Assembly: GCF_000696305.2 (NCBI RefSeq)
Contig: NZ_AOMT01000011.1
Coordinates: forward strand, 1 to 48,273
Reading direction: 5' to 3'
Source of the DNA: Moraxella bovoculi 237
Lineage (GTDB): Bacteria; Pseudomonadota; Gammaproteobacteria; Pseudomonadales; Moraxellaceae
Length of the DNA stretch: 48,273 nt
In this document: positions 36,189 through 44,395 of the stretch, in pieces
Layout: every line of letters begins with the position of its first letter
Numbering within the stretch: position 1 is the first letter of the stretch
Notes under the pieces: generated by a model
What the model was told of the DNA's origin: nothing
Databases searched by the model: none
What the model saw: only the letters and a program-made list of their open reading frames with translations
Made by a program: the position numbers and the translations under genes

Positions 36189-37400
36189 TTAGCCCTTGTA
36201 GGCGTATTTTGGATCGACTGCTGCGGTAAATAGCACGTCAGTTGATGAGTTTAGCGCGGTCTCCGCCGAATCTTGTACGACACCGATGATGAAGCCGATC
36301 GCCACCACCTGCATGGCGATGTCATTAGGAATGCTGAACAAGCTACACGCCATCGGAATCAGTAGCAACGAACCGCCTGCCACGCCTGATGCACCACACG
36401 CTGCCAAGCTACCAATGATGGCAAGCAATAACGCCGAACCGAACGATACATCCAGACCCAACGTATGCGCCGCTGCCAGGGTCAACACGTTAATGGTGAT
36501 CGCCGCACCCGCCATGTTAATCGTCGCGCCCAGCGGAATGGTCATCGAATAAGTCTCTTCATTCAGACCCAGCTTACGCGCAAGGTTCATGTTCACAGGA
36601 ATGTTCGCTGCTGATGAACGCGTAAAGAACGCCGTCACGCCCGACTCACGCAGACAGGCCAATACCAGTGGGTATGGGTTTTTACGAGTAACTGCAAGCA
36701 CGATAATAGGATTCACCACGAGCGCGATGAACAGCATACAGCCCACCAACACCATTAGTAGATGACCGTAGCCCAGAAGTGCATCCAGACCAGTCTCAGC
36801 GACGGTCGCCGCCACCAGACCAAAGATACCAATCGGTGCAAAGGCAATCACCCACTTCACCACGTTGGTGATGGCAGCACTTAGGTCTGTTGCGACTTGG
36901 CGTGTGGTCTCACTCACATGGCGAAGCGCCAGACCAATTAGCACCGCCCACGTCAAGATGCCCATGTAATTGGCTTCTGCCAATGACTTAACAGGGTTCG
37001 CCACCAGATTCATGAGCAGCGTGGTCAGCACTTCTTTTAGGTCCTGTGGCGGTGTCTGTTCGATGTTATCTGCTGCCACCAGTACAAGCTCCGTTGGGGA
37101 AGTAAAGCTCGCCACCACGGCCGTCAGTGCCGCGGCAAAGGTGCCAAATAGATATAGAATAAAAACTGGCTTGATGCGAAGATCGCCACCGCCACGATAA
37201 GACGTCACCGCCGCAATCACCAGCACAAACACCAAAATCGGGGCAACTGCTTTTAGCGCGCCCACAAAAATCGCACCCAAAATACCAACAGAAATACCTA
37301 CAGACGGCAACAGCGCGCCCACAATCGCACCTAAAATCAGCGCCGCGATGATCATCGGCACCAATCCGGCTTTAAGGTATGCATTCACCAACGAGCGCAT
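36189..37400 (-). CDS. sstT: Serine/threonine:Na+ symporter SstT
   Basis: Inner-membrane sodium-coupled importer of serine and threonine, dicarboxylate/amino acid:cation symporter family. The 403 residues have about eight membrane helices plus two re-entrant hairpins. Hallmarks are [20 protein letters not shown] (hairpin 1 region), [15 protein letters not shown] and [18 protein letters not shown] (hairpin 2). Length is typical. It lies beside the CRISPR locus but is unrelated to it. Bases 37401-37634 upstream hold AT-rich sequence with no gene. Confidence 0.93.
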   Translation of the reverse strand: MRSLVNAYLKAGLVPMIIAALILGAIVGALLPSVGISVGILGAIFVGALKAVAPILVFVLVIAAVTSYRGGGDLRIKPVFILYLFGTFAAALTAVVASFTSPTELVLVAADNIEQTPPQDLKEVLTTLLMNLVANPVKSLAEANYMGILTWAVLIGLALRHVSETTRQVATDLSAAITNVVKWVIAFAPIGIFGLVAATVAETGLDALLGYGHLLMVLVGCMLFIALVVNPIIVLAVTRKNPYPLVLACLRESGVTAFFTRSSAANIPVNMNLARKLGLNEETYSMTIPLGATINMAGAAITINVLTLAAAHTLGLDVSFGSALLLAIIGSLAACGASGVAGGSLLLIPMACSLFSIPNDIAMQVVAIGFIIGVVQDSAETALNSSTDVLFTAAVDPKYAYKG

Positions 37401-37634
37401 ACAGACTCCTAAATTGTTAAATAATGATTGATAATGCTTAAAATTTAATTAAAAATTGTTCTACTATACCACTTTTATCGCCCATAAATCTAGCATTTTT
37501 GCAATATTGGAAGCAAAGTCTTTACATATGAGTAAGTTTTAAGACCATAAAAGCTGCATTAATTATAGTCGATTTCTCGCATTCAATTCATGTAAAATAG
37601 TTGCCCTAAGCCAAACCAACAGTCATATCAGCAC

Positions 37635-37661
37635 AAAAAAACGCCCGCCAAGGACGCTTTT
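37635..37661 (-). terminator. Terminator after rraA
   Basis: On the minus strand AAAAGCGTCC pairs with GGGCGTTTTT (wobbles included) around a 5-base loop, with a U run; 16 bases past the rraA stop. Confidence 0.7.
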
Positions 37662-37676
37662 ATATAGCAGCTGCAT

Positions 37677-38177
37677 TCAGATCAAAGCAGTATCTGATAC
37701 CAAGATGCCATTATTATCAGCATAGACGTATGCGCCATCTTTGATGCTAACCCCGCCAAAATTTAGCATCACGCCTGTCTCACCGATGCCTTTGCGGGTG
37801 GATTTTTGGGGAATGCAGCCCAGCGCATGCACACCCAAATCCAGCTCGGTCAACGCATCGACATCACGCACACAGCCATAGACGATCACGCCTGCCCAAC
37901 CATATTTGACCGCGCTCTCAGCGATCATGTCACCAAGCAGCGCACAGCGCATCGAGGCACCGCCATCTACGACAAGCACCTTGCCATCACCATCGGTCGC
38001 AAGTAGCTCTTTGACACGTGAATTATCCTCGAAGCACTTGACCGTAACTGCCTGCCCGCCGAATGCTTTTTTGCCGCCAAAACTACGGAAAAACTTCCCA
38101 TCCATGCTTGGGCTGACCACCTGAATGTCTTTATCCGCATTATCATCCAACAGGTCACAGGTTACAAATTCGCTCAT
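37677..38177 (-). CDS. rraA: RraA-family protein, regulator of ribonuclease E activity
   Basis: A 166-residue protein of the RraA family; in E. coli RraA binds RNase E and lowers its activity, while some homologues are aldolases. It starts FVTCDLLDDN and carries the conserved TVKCFEDN, GDMIAESAVKYGWAGVIVYG and CVRDVDAL segments. Trimeric soluble protein by family knowledge. Monocistronic, with a terminator behind it. The RraA call is firm; its effect on RNase E in Moraxella is inference. Confidence 0.9.
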   Translation of the reverse strand: MSEFVTCDLLDDNADKDIQVVSPSMDGKFFRSFGGKKAFGGQAVTVKCFEDNSRVKELLATDGDGKVLVVDGGASMRCALLGDMIAESAVKYGWAGVIVYGCVRDVDALTELDLGVHALGCIPQKSTRKGIGETGVMLNFGGVSIKDGAYVYADNNGILVSDTALI

Positions 38178-38292
38178 TTTTTACTCCTTGTTCAATGATG
38201 ATAAGCCTAACGATTGGCTTTAACGGATATAATCTCACCAAAAATAGCATTCTCGCCCTGATTTGTCAATTCGCGAAAGCTGGCACACGCTA

Positions 38293-39195
38293 TCAAAAAT
38301 CAAGCTTTCGCCTTGAATGAAAATCAATCTGCTCGCCCGTGACAGGATCGATGAATGACAGCGATTTGGCGAGCAGCTGTAGCGGTGCATCGAACTCGCC
38401 ACGCGCTTTGTGCTTAACCTGCGGATAATAGGGGTCGTTCTTGATGGGCATGCCCAGATGGTTTAGATGTACTCGTAGCTGATGCAGCTTGCCTGTCGTG
38501 GGGTGCAGCTCATACTTTGCCCAGTCGCCTTGGGTCTCCAGCTGATGAACGAGTGTGTGCGAGTTCGGCGGCGTATTGACATCGACACGCATCGTATAAA
38601 ATGGCTCGCCGCGCGTTAGATGTAAGTGAACATCCATAGGAAATGTCATATCGGCATTGCAGGGTGCGATGGCGTGATAAATTTTATGAATGGCATTATC
38701 TGAGAACAGCGACTGATAGATGCCGCGAGTCTTTACATCTTTACTGATCAGAATCAACCCTGCCGTCTCACGATCCAACCGATGAATGGGCGAGAGGTCA
38801 GGATTATTGGTCTGCTGCTTTAGCCGAGTGAGCAGCGTCTGACGAACGTACTCACCGCCTGGCGTCACCGCCAAAAAATGCGGCTTGTCCACCACCATGA
38901 ATCTGTCGTTCTCATAAAGCACCTCATGAGCAAAAGGCACAACAACCTCATCCTCCAAAAATCGATAATAGTACACCGAACGCCCATGTACATAAGGCGC
39001 ATCTATGGTGGTAGTCTCGCCATTCTCCCAAAATACCAACCCATCCTCAAAGCGTCTGCGCCATTCTAGAATGCCCACATGGGGGAATTTTTGGCATAAA
39101 AAAGTAAATAAATCGACAGGCGGACTGACTAATTTCTCAAGATAAATCGTGCTTGGTGATACGCCAGCAATCATCGGCGGAACAAAATCTGACAT
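38293..39195 (-). CDS. RluA-family RNA pseudouridine synthase
   Basis: Isomerises specific uridines in rRNA or tRNA. The 300 residues contain the catalytic motif HRLDRETAGLILISKD (Asp141), the YENDRFMVVDKPHFLAV segment before it, and HPTTGKLHQLRVHLNHLG near the end. The N-terminus lacks a clear S4 domain. The target site cannot be set from sequence; it resembles the dual-target RluA/TruC-like group acting on 23S rRNA or tRNA. Confidence 0.88.
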   Translation of the reverse strand: MSDFVPPMIAGVSPSTIYLEKLVSPPVDLFTFLCQKFPHVGILEWRRRFEDGLVFWENGETTTIDAPYVHGRSVYYYRFLEDEVVVPFAHEVLYENDRFMVVDKPHFLAVTPGGEYVRQTLLTRLKQQTNNPDLSPIHRLDRETAGLILISKDVKTRGIYQSLFSDNAIHKIYHAIAPCNADMTFPMDVHLHLTRGEPFYTMRVDVNTPPNSHTLVHQLETQGDWAKYELHPTTGKLHQLRVHLNHLGMPIKNDPYYPQVKHKARGEFDAPLQLLAKSLSFIDPVTGEQIDFHSRRKLDF

Positions 39196-39282
39196 GGCTG
39201 GGTTTAATTGTCATGGCTAAGGATGGATGTGCATTGTAGCATGATTGTCTGCTTAGTCTCGAACTTATCTGATGCTAATAAC

Positions 39283-39310
39283 TTGACATATCTAAAATTA
39301 CAGATATAAT
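39283..39310 (+). promoter_or_regulatory. arsR-type gene promoter with overlapping operator
   Basis: -35 TTGACA (39283-39288), 16-base spacer, -10 TATAAT (39305-39310). An operator-like dyad ATATCT-N8-AGATAT (39288-39307) fills the spacer. The same dyad recurs at 39723-39742 upstream of the next gene, so this regulator probably controls itself and its neighbour. Confidence 0.7.
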
Positions 39311-39342
39311 GATATGTAAGTTTAGATTTGGTTATTTTATAT

Positions 39343-39657
39343 ATGAAATCAACTGAGATTTTTAAGGTGCTTGGCAACGACTGCCGTTACCAGATTCTAT
39401 TGTGGTTAAAAGACCCTGCGATCCATTTCGGTACTGATGCACTGCGCTGCGCTGAGACAGGTTTTGATGGCGGCATCTGTGTAGGCATGATCGCTGATAA
39501 GTCAGGACTGGCCCAGTCGGTCATCTCAAGCTATTTGGCCAATCTACAGAATGCGGGGCTGATAGAGAGCAAACGACTAGGCAAATGGACCTACTATCGA
39601 TATCGCGCTCAAGGCGTGCGTGATTTTATCCACCAAATCACACATGAGCTAAATTAA
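39343..39657 (+). CDS. ArsR-family winged-helix regulator
   Basis: A 104-residue DNA-binding protein, starting at the ATG at 39343 (MKSTEIFKVLGNDCRYQIL); an upstream TTG at 39328 is less likely. The fold is ArsR-like: VLGNDCRYQILLWLKDP, then SGLAQSVISSYLANLQNAGL as recognition helix, then SKRLGKWTYYRY as wing. Three cysteines (DCRY, LRCAE, GGICVG) could sense metal, thiol or oxidant stress, but no classic ELCVCDL metal site is present. Followed by a flavin monooxygenase gene sharing its operator. Sensor ligand unknown. Confidence 0.85.
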   Translation: MKSTEIFKVLGNDCRYQILLWLKDPAIHFGTDALRCAETGFDGGICVGMIADKSGLAQSVISSYLANLQNAGLIESKRLGKWTYYRYRAQGVRDFIHQITHELN

Positions 39658-39722
39658 CAAAAGTATCGCCAAGCCAAATTTACCCAAAGCTTATATTTCC
39701 TTGAAAAAAACCTTTATCAATC

Positions 39723-39742
39723 ATATCTATATTGATAGATAT
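39723..39742 (+). promoter_or_regulatory. Operator dyad upstream of the flavin monooxygenase gene
   Basis: A perfect palindrome ATATCTAT-ATTG-ATAGATAT, which includes the ATATCT-N8-AGATAT pattern found in the promoter of the ArsR gene. It lies 29 bases before the start codon, where binding would block transcription. Confidence 0.7.
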
Positions 39743-39771
39743 TTATAAATTTTACAAATAAGAGAACCATT

Positions 39772-40761
39772 ATGACTGACGTATCCATCCTAAACCTAGC
39801 GCCATTTCGCGATGGTGAGACCTTTACCGACGCCGTGGACGACTTGGTTGATCTGGCGCAGCGCGCTGAGAAGCTAGGCTATTCACGCTACTGGATCGCC
39901 GAACATCACAACATGCCCTATCTTGCAAGCTCAGCGACCAGCCTGCTGATTCAGCGCGTGCTTGATAAAACAAACACGATCCGAGTTGGCTCGGGCGGCG
40001 TCATGCTACCCAACCATTCGCCATTCATCGTCGCAGAGCAATACGGCACGCTGGCAAGCCTATACCCGAACCGTATCGATCTAGGGCTTGGTCGTGCACC
40101 GGGTACAGATCCTCAGACCGCGCGTGCGATTCGTCGCCATCAAGATGACTTCGCGATGAGCTTTGCTAACGACATTAAGGAGCTTCAATTTTATTTTGGC
40201 GATGATGATCAGGGCAAAAAGGTTCGCGCCTACCCTGCCAAGGGGCTTAATGTGCCGCTTTATATCCTAGGCTCAAGCACCGAGAGCGCCTATTTGGCGG
40301 CGGAATTGGGCTTACCTTATGCATTCGCCTCTCACTTTGCACCGAGATTCTTGACTCAGGCGTTGGACATTTATCGCAACTACTTTAAGCCATCTGCCGT
40401 GCTCGACGCCCCGCAGGTCATCGCAGGCATCAACGCCATCATCGCAGACAGTGATGATGAAGCCGAACTGCTCTCCACGACAAGTCTTCAGTTCTTCTTG
40501 AATGTAGTAACGGGCGATCGCTCCGGCATGAAGCCACCTGTTGCGGACATCGAAAGTCATGTGCCACCTCGCATTCTAAACATGGCAAAAAGCATGATGG
40601 CGTGCAGCATTATTGGTTCGCCTGCCACTGCCAAAGAACAAATCGAAAAGCTGCAATCACGCATTCAAGCAGATGAGCTAATGGCAGTCAGCTACATTCA
40701 TGACAAAGCCAAACAAAAATACTCCTACGAGCTGTTCGCTGACGTTGTGCGTTCGCTATAG
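39772..40761 (+). CDS. Luciferase-like (LLM class) flavin-dependent oxidoreductase
   Basis: A 329-residue TIM-barrel enzyme of the bacterial luciferase-like family, using reduced FMN. It shows LNLAPFRDGE near the N-terminus, AEKLGYSRYWIAEHHNMPYL, then VGSGGVMLPNHSPFIVAEQY and LGLGRAPGTDPQTARAI, all typical of the single-component MsnO8/YhbW-like subgroup. The substrate cannot be told. The ArsR-type gene just upstream and the shared dyad suggest induction by the signal that regulator senses. Confidence 0.9.
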   Translation: MTDVSILNLAPFRDGETFTDAVDDLVDLAQRAEKLGYSRYWIAEHHNMPYLASSATSLLIQRVLDKTNTIRVGSGGVMLPNHSPFIVAEQYGTLASLYPNRIDLGLGRAPGTDPQTARAIRRHQDDFAMSFANDIKELQFYFGDDDQGKKVRAYPAKGLNVPLYILGSSTESAYLAAELGLPYAFASHFAPRFLTQALDIYRNYFKPSAVLDAPQVIAGINAIIADSDDEAELLSTTSLQFFLNVVTGDRSGMKPPVADIESHVPPRILNMAKSMMACSIIGSPATAKEQIEKLQSRIQADELMAVSYIHDKAKQKYSYELFADVVRSL

Positions 40762-40793
40762 CATGTAAGCTAAAACTTACAGTATTTTAAGAA

Positions 40794-40930
40794 GTTGGCG
40801 TATTTTCATCCCTGCTAGAACTTGGCATAATACACCCAAGCAGCAAGGAAGACGGCAAATGGATGCGCTAGCATGGATGAATGCTGTGGCTTATGGATAG
40901 AAGTTAAGGATGATGCAACAAGTAGTTAAG
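40794..40930 (+). repeat. Duplicated small-RNA/micro-ORF module, copy 1
   Basis: About 135 bases repeated at 42819-42950; the first 45 bases are identical. Inside are an extended -10 box TGGCATAAT (-10 at 40826-40831), an AAGGA ribosome site, and a 13-codon frame MDALAWMNAVAYG starting at 40859. After it come a C-rich run (CCCTCCCACC) and a strong terminator (40951-40979). The layout suggests a small transcript of about 140 bases, with or without translation. It could instead be a mobile repeat or the 3' UTR of the oxidoreductase gene. Confidence 0.55.
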
Positions 40931-40950
40931 TAGTAACAACCCTCCCACCT

Positions 40951-40979
40951 AAAAAGACCGCATTAATTGCGGTCTTTTT
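40951..40979 (+). terminator. Intrinsic terminator after module copy 1
   Basis: A perfect 12-bp stem, AAAAAGACCGCA with its complement, loop TTAAT, T5 tail. Confidence 0.9.
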
Positions 40980-41013
40980 ATATTGAGGTCAATAGTTCTA
41001 CTCTGACGGGTAA

Positions 41014-41045
41014 AAAAAAGACTTGGCGCACACCAAGTCTTTTTT
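41014..41045 (-). terminator. Terminator after the peptide-binding lipoprotein gene
   Basis: A perfect 13-bp stem, AAAAAAGACTTGG with its complement, loop of 6; 13 bases past the stop at 41059. Confidence 0.9.
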
Positions 41046-41058
41046 ATGAATCGTTCGA

Positions 41059-42669
41059 TTATTTAATCGACCAATATTTGGCTTGCCAATTGCCCAAGGC
41101 GTCGTTAGTCGAATAGCCTGCCACGTAAGGCTTAACCACGCGAGCATTCACTTGATAATACACCCAAACGTTCGGTACATCTTTGTCCAAGATCGCCTCT
41201 AACTGATGGTATACCTTGGCACGCTCAGCATCGTCTGACTTGTTCAAAGACGTCTTTAATAGGTTGTCATATTCTTGGCTAGAATAATCGCCATAGTTAC
41301 CCGAACCCTCTGTACGCATGACGTTTAAGAACGCTGCGGGATCGTCATAATCACCGCACCATGCCGCACGCGCCATCTGATGTTCGTGATTACGGCGGCT
41401 GGCCAGATATGCTTTCCATTCTTGATTGACAAGGGTAATTTTGGCAAAGCCTAACGCCTCTTGCCATAAAGACTGTGCTGCGACGGCGACTTTTTTATGG
41501 TTCTCACTGGTGTTATACAGCAGGTCGAATTTTAGCGGGTTTTGCTCATTATAGCCTGCTTCATTTAACAGACGCTTGGCTTCTGCGATGCGCGCTTCCT
41601 TATCAAGTTTTTGCCACTCTGGGGTGTAATTTGGGTTATTCGACACCACCGTTGGGGTCATCTGATAAGAAGGCGTCTCGCCACGGGCGGCGACTTTCTC
41701 GGCGATGGTCTCACGGTCTAGCGCCAAGGTCATGGCACGACGAACACGAACATCGTTAAATGGCGGCTTATTCACGTTCATCTCATAATAATACGAACAG
41801 AACGATGGCGACGTCTTCACGTCATCACCCTTGACAGATGTCAGAATGTCGCTTGGCACATCGGTATAAGTCACATCAATCTCGCCCGCCTGATAACGCG
41901 CATAATCCGTAGGGCCGCTGTCGATCGGTAACAGCACCAAATTCTCAATGGCGACATTATCCGCATCATAATAATGAGGGTTTTTAACGAAATTCATTCT
42001 CTCGCCCACGCGCCAATTTTTGATGATGTACGGGCCATTAACCACAATGTTCTCAGGTTTTGCCCAAGCATCGCCAAGCGCTTCTACGACTTTTTGGGGA
42101 ACAGGACGCATTGCGGTATAAGCAAGCATCTGCGGTAAATATGGCACCGCCTCAGACAGCGTGATTTGTAAGGTCTTGTCATCCAACGCTCTGACACCCA
42201 GCTCTGCAGGCTTACGCTTACCCTCGATGATATCGCCAGCATTCAAGAACTTAGCATCTGCCACGAAGTTGGCGAAGTTGGCAGCAGTCTCTGGATTCAC
42301 CATACGCTGAAAACTATAAACAAAGTCTTGGGTAGTGACGGCGTCGCCATTTGACCATTTCGCATCACGCAGCTTGAAGATCCACGTGATATTATCACTA
42401 GTCTCCCAGCTCTCAGCAATGCCTGCGATGAGCTTACCATCAGCATCGGTTGTCGTGAGCCCCACGAACTGCTGACGCGCCACACCCGACTCCGGTACAC
42501 CGCCTGTCTTATGCGGATCTAAGGAGCTGATCTCAGCGCCATTGTTAATGGTGAGCGTGGTTTTGTCTGTTTTGGTGGCGGTGTCTGTGGCGGATTTATT
42601 ACCGCAGCCTGTGAGTGCTAACATCACACCTAATGCCAATGCGGTGGTGCTGTGCTTGGTAAAATTCAT
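41059..42669 (-). CDS. Oligopeptide ABC transporter substrate-binding lipoprotein (OppA-like)
   Basis: Periplasmic solute-binding protein, family 5 (OppA/MppA/DppA). The 536 residues begin with a lipoprotein signal; the lipobox is LTGC with Cys22. Family segments include ISSLDPHKTGG, WIFKLRDAKWSNGDAVTTQD, and NVNKPPFNDVRVRRAMTLAL. It binds peptides for an OppBCDF-type permease, but no permease gene lies in the window, so it is an orphan here or works with a distant system. It is flanked on both sides by the duplicated module described at 40794 and 42819. Confidence 0.9.
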   Translation of the reverse strand: MNFTKHSTTALALGVMLALTGCGNKSATDTATKTDKTTLTINNGAEISSLDPHKTGGVPESGVARQQFVGLTTTDADGKLIAGIAESWETSDNITWIFKLRDAKWSNGDAVTTQDFVYSFQRMVNPETAANFANFVADAKFLNAGDIIEGKRKPAELGVRALDDKTLQITLSEAVPYLPQMLAYTAMRPVPQKVVEALGDAWAKPENIVVNGPYIIKNWRVGERMNFVKNPHYYDADNVAIENLVLLPIDSGPTDYARYQAGEIDVTYTDVPSDILTSVKGDDVKTSPSFCSYYYEMNVNKPPFNDVRVRRAMTLALDRETIAEKVAARGETPSYQMTPTVVSNNPNYTPEWQKLDKEARIAEAKRLLNEAGYNEQNPLKFDLLYNTSENHKKVAVAAQSLWQEALGFAKITLVNQEWKAYLASRRNHEHQMARAAWCGDYDDPAAFLNVMRTEGSGNYGDYSSQEYDNLLKTSLNKSDDAERAKVYHQLEAILDKDVPNVWVYYQVNARVVKPYVAGYSTNDALGNWQAKYWSIK

Positions 42670-42818
42670 AAGAACCTCGGGTTGGTTAATCTTTGGGGTA
42701 TTTTAACACTGTCATGAATCGGGCATAGAGGTTTCTTTATTCTTATTTGGAATAATATTTTTACATAGATGTGGGATAGGTACAAGTTTGTAGTCAATGT
42801 CTTACACACATTTGAGAG

Positions 42819-42950
42819 GTTGGCGTATTTTCATCCCTGCTAGAACTTGGCATAATACACCCATCAGCAAGGAATACGGCGAATGGATATGCCAACATGG
42901 ATGAACGCTGATATTATGGATAGAATTTAAGGATAGCGCAAGTAGCAAAA
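42819..42950 (+). repeat. Duplicated small-RNA/micro-ORF module, copy 2
   Basis: Second copy of the unit at 40794, same orientation. It keeps the 45-base identical block, the extended -10 TGGCATAAT (-10 at 42851-42856), AAGGA, and a 15-codon frame MDMPTWMNADIMDRI starting at 42883. It too leads to a C-rich run (CCCCCAT) and a hairpin (42963-42986). The peptide frames share MD...WMNA but diverge elsewhere. Confidence 0.55.
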
Positions 42951-42962
42951 CCCCCATACGGT

Positions 42963-42986
42963 AAGCCCTAACTGATGTTAGGGCTT
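42963..42986. terminator. Hairpin after module copy 2, shared with yigZ
   Basis: A 10-bp stem, AAGCCCTAAC with its complement, loop TGAT. The T tail is poor on both strands, so termination may be partial. Confidence 0.5.
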
Positions 42987-42998
42987 TATCGTTTGTGT

Positions 42999-43589
42999 TT
43001 ATTCGCTCATCTCTCCATAGATGCCTAGACTCTCGCTAAATGCCTGAACCTTCTCACTGTCTAGCTGCACCGACATCGTCACATTATCAGAGTATTCTGC
43101 TGATAATATCTCACCGCTCGCCTGTCCCACCAGATAGCGTATTTGGGCTTCGTTAGCAAAGTCCGTGCTCACTTTCACCACAGATTTTGGGATAAATTCC
43201 ACCAAATCCATCTTATCCACGACCATCTGCGTGGCTGTCGCATAGGCGCGGGTCAGACCACCTGCCCCAAGCTTAATCCCGCCAAAATAACGAACTACAA
43301 CCACCAACGCATTGCCAATGCCCTTGTGCTGTAAGACATTTAGAATCGTTCTGCCTGCGGTGCCATTGGGCTCGCCATCATCATCAAAGCCTGCGCGCGT
43401 GGTATTATGTGGATCGCCAATGATGTAGGCCGTACAGTGATGGCGCGCGTCTGGATAGCGTGATTTTAATTGTTCCACGTGAAACATCACGTCTTCTTTG
43501 ATGTTGATCGGATAGGCAAAAGCAAGAAATTCGCTTTTTTTGATTTCATAAGCCGCATCGCATGGCGCGGCTAGGGTATGGTAGCTCAT
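42999..43589 (-). CDS. yigZ: YigZ/IMPACT-family protein
   Basis: A conserved protein of the IMPACT family; the eukaryotic member regulates Gcn2, and the bacterial role is unclear. With the start at 43589 (MSYHTLAAPCDAAYEIKKSEF) it has 196 residues. Hallmarks are PDARHHCTAYIIG, DDDGEPNGTAGRTIL and RYFGGIKLGAGGLTRAYA, with a C-terminal DUF1949-type alpha/beta domain. The open frame continues upstream into the divergent rsuA gene, which excludes the longer forms; an ATG at 43604 is possible. No strong ribosome site is visible. Confidence 0.88.
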   Translation of the reverse strand: MSYHTLAAPCDAAYEIKKSEFLAFAYPINIKEDVMFHVEQLKSRYPDARHHCTAYIIGDPHNTTRAGFDDDGEPNGTAGRTILNVLQHKGIGNALVVVVRYFGGIKLGAGGLTRAYATATQMVVDKMDLVEFIPKSVVKVSTDFANEAQIRYLVGQASGEILSAEYSDNVTMSVQLDSEKVQAFSESLGIYGEMSE

Positions 43590-43659
43590 GTGAAATTTTT
43601 TCATATAATAAGCCAAATATGATACACTAAACGCCATGATTTTTAAATGAAGACAACAC

Positions 43660-44361
43660 ATGAGATTAGATAAATTCCTAAGCAAAGCCACTGAACTGTC
43701 TCGTAAAGAAGCCAAAAAAGTCCTGCATGCAGGCGAAATCACCGTCAATAATGAGATCATCAAAGACGGTAGCGTACACATACAAGCCGATGATGAAGTA
43801 CTGTGGGCGGGAGAGCCTTTAAGCGTGGCAGAGGGGAATCGTTACATCCTACTATATAAGCCAGATGGCTTTGAATGCACTCTAAAAGCCAAAGAATACC
43901 CCATCGTCACCGATCTCATCGCTGTGCCAGAGATTGGCAGCCTTCGCATCGCAGGACGACTGGACGTAGATACCACAGGTGCGTTGCTGCTGTCCGATGA
44001 TGGCGCATGGCTGCATCGTGTGACCAGCCCCAAGCGCCATCAACCCAAGCGCTACGAAATCACTCTAGCCAATTCGATGAACGCAGACGAACAAGCCCAC
44101 GCAATCAAACAAGTTGCCAACGGGATATTGTTAGAAGGCGATACTGAAAAGACGCGCCCTGCTGAGCTATCATTCATCGATGAGACTCATGCTGTGCTGA
44201 TACTAACCGAAGGTAAATACCATCAGGTCAAGCGCATGATGGGTTATTTTGGCAATAAAGTCGTAGAGCTCCACCGAGCCAGTATTGGTAGCATTACACT
44301 TGATGGGCTTGAGATGGGTGAGAGCCGATTCTTAACAGCTGATGAAATCGAGCAATTTTAA
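43660..44361 (+). CDS. rsuA: 16S rRNA pseudouridine synthase RsuA
   Basis: Small-subunit rRNA modifying enzyme (U516 in E. coli). The 233 residues start with an S4 RNA-binding domain (RLDKFLSKATELSRKEAKKV) and contain the catalytic motif AGRLDVDTTGALLLSDDG with Asp102, followed by EGKYHQVKRMMGYFGNKV. Typical length. It is divergent from yigZ and 34 bases upstream of the dsbC-like gene. Confidence 0.92.
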   Translation: MRLDKFLSKATELSRKEAKKVLHAGEITVNNEIIKDGSVHIQADDEVLWAGEPLSVAEGNRYILLYKPDGFECTLKAKEYPIVTDLIAVPEIGSLRIAGRLDVDTTGALLLSDDGAWLHRVTSPKRHQPKRYEITLANSMNADEQAHAIKQVANGILLEGDTEKTRPAELSFIDETHAVLILTEGKYHQVKRMMGYFGNKVVELHRASIGSITLDGLEMGESRFLTADEIEQF

Positions 44362-44395
44362 GATTGCTATCATTTAATTTTAAAGAACCAAAAAT

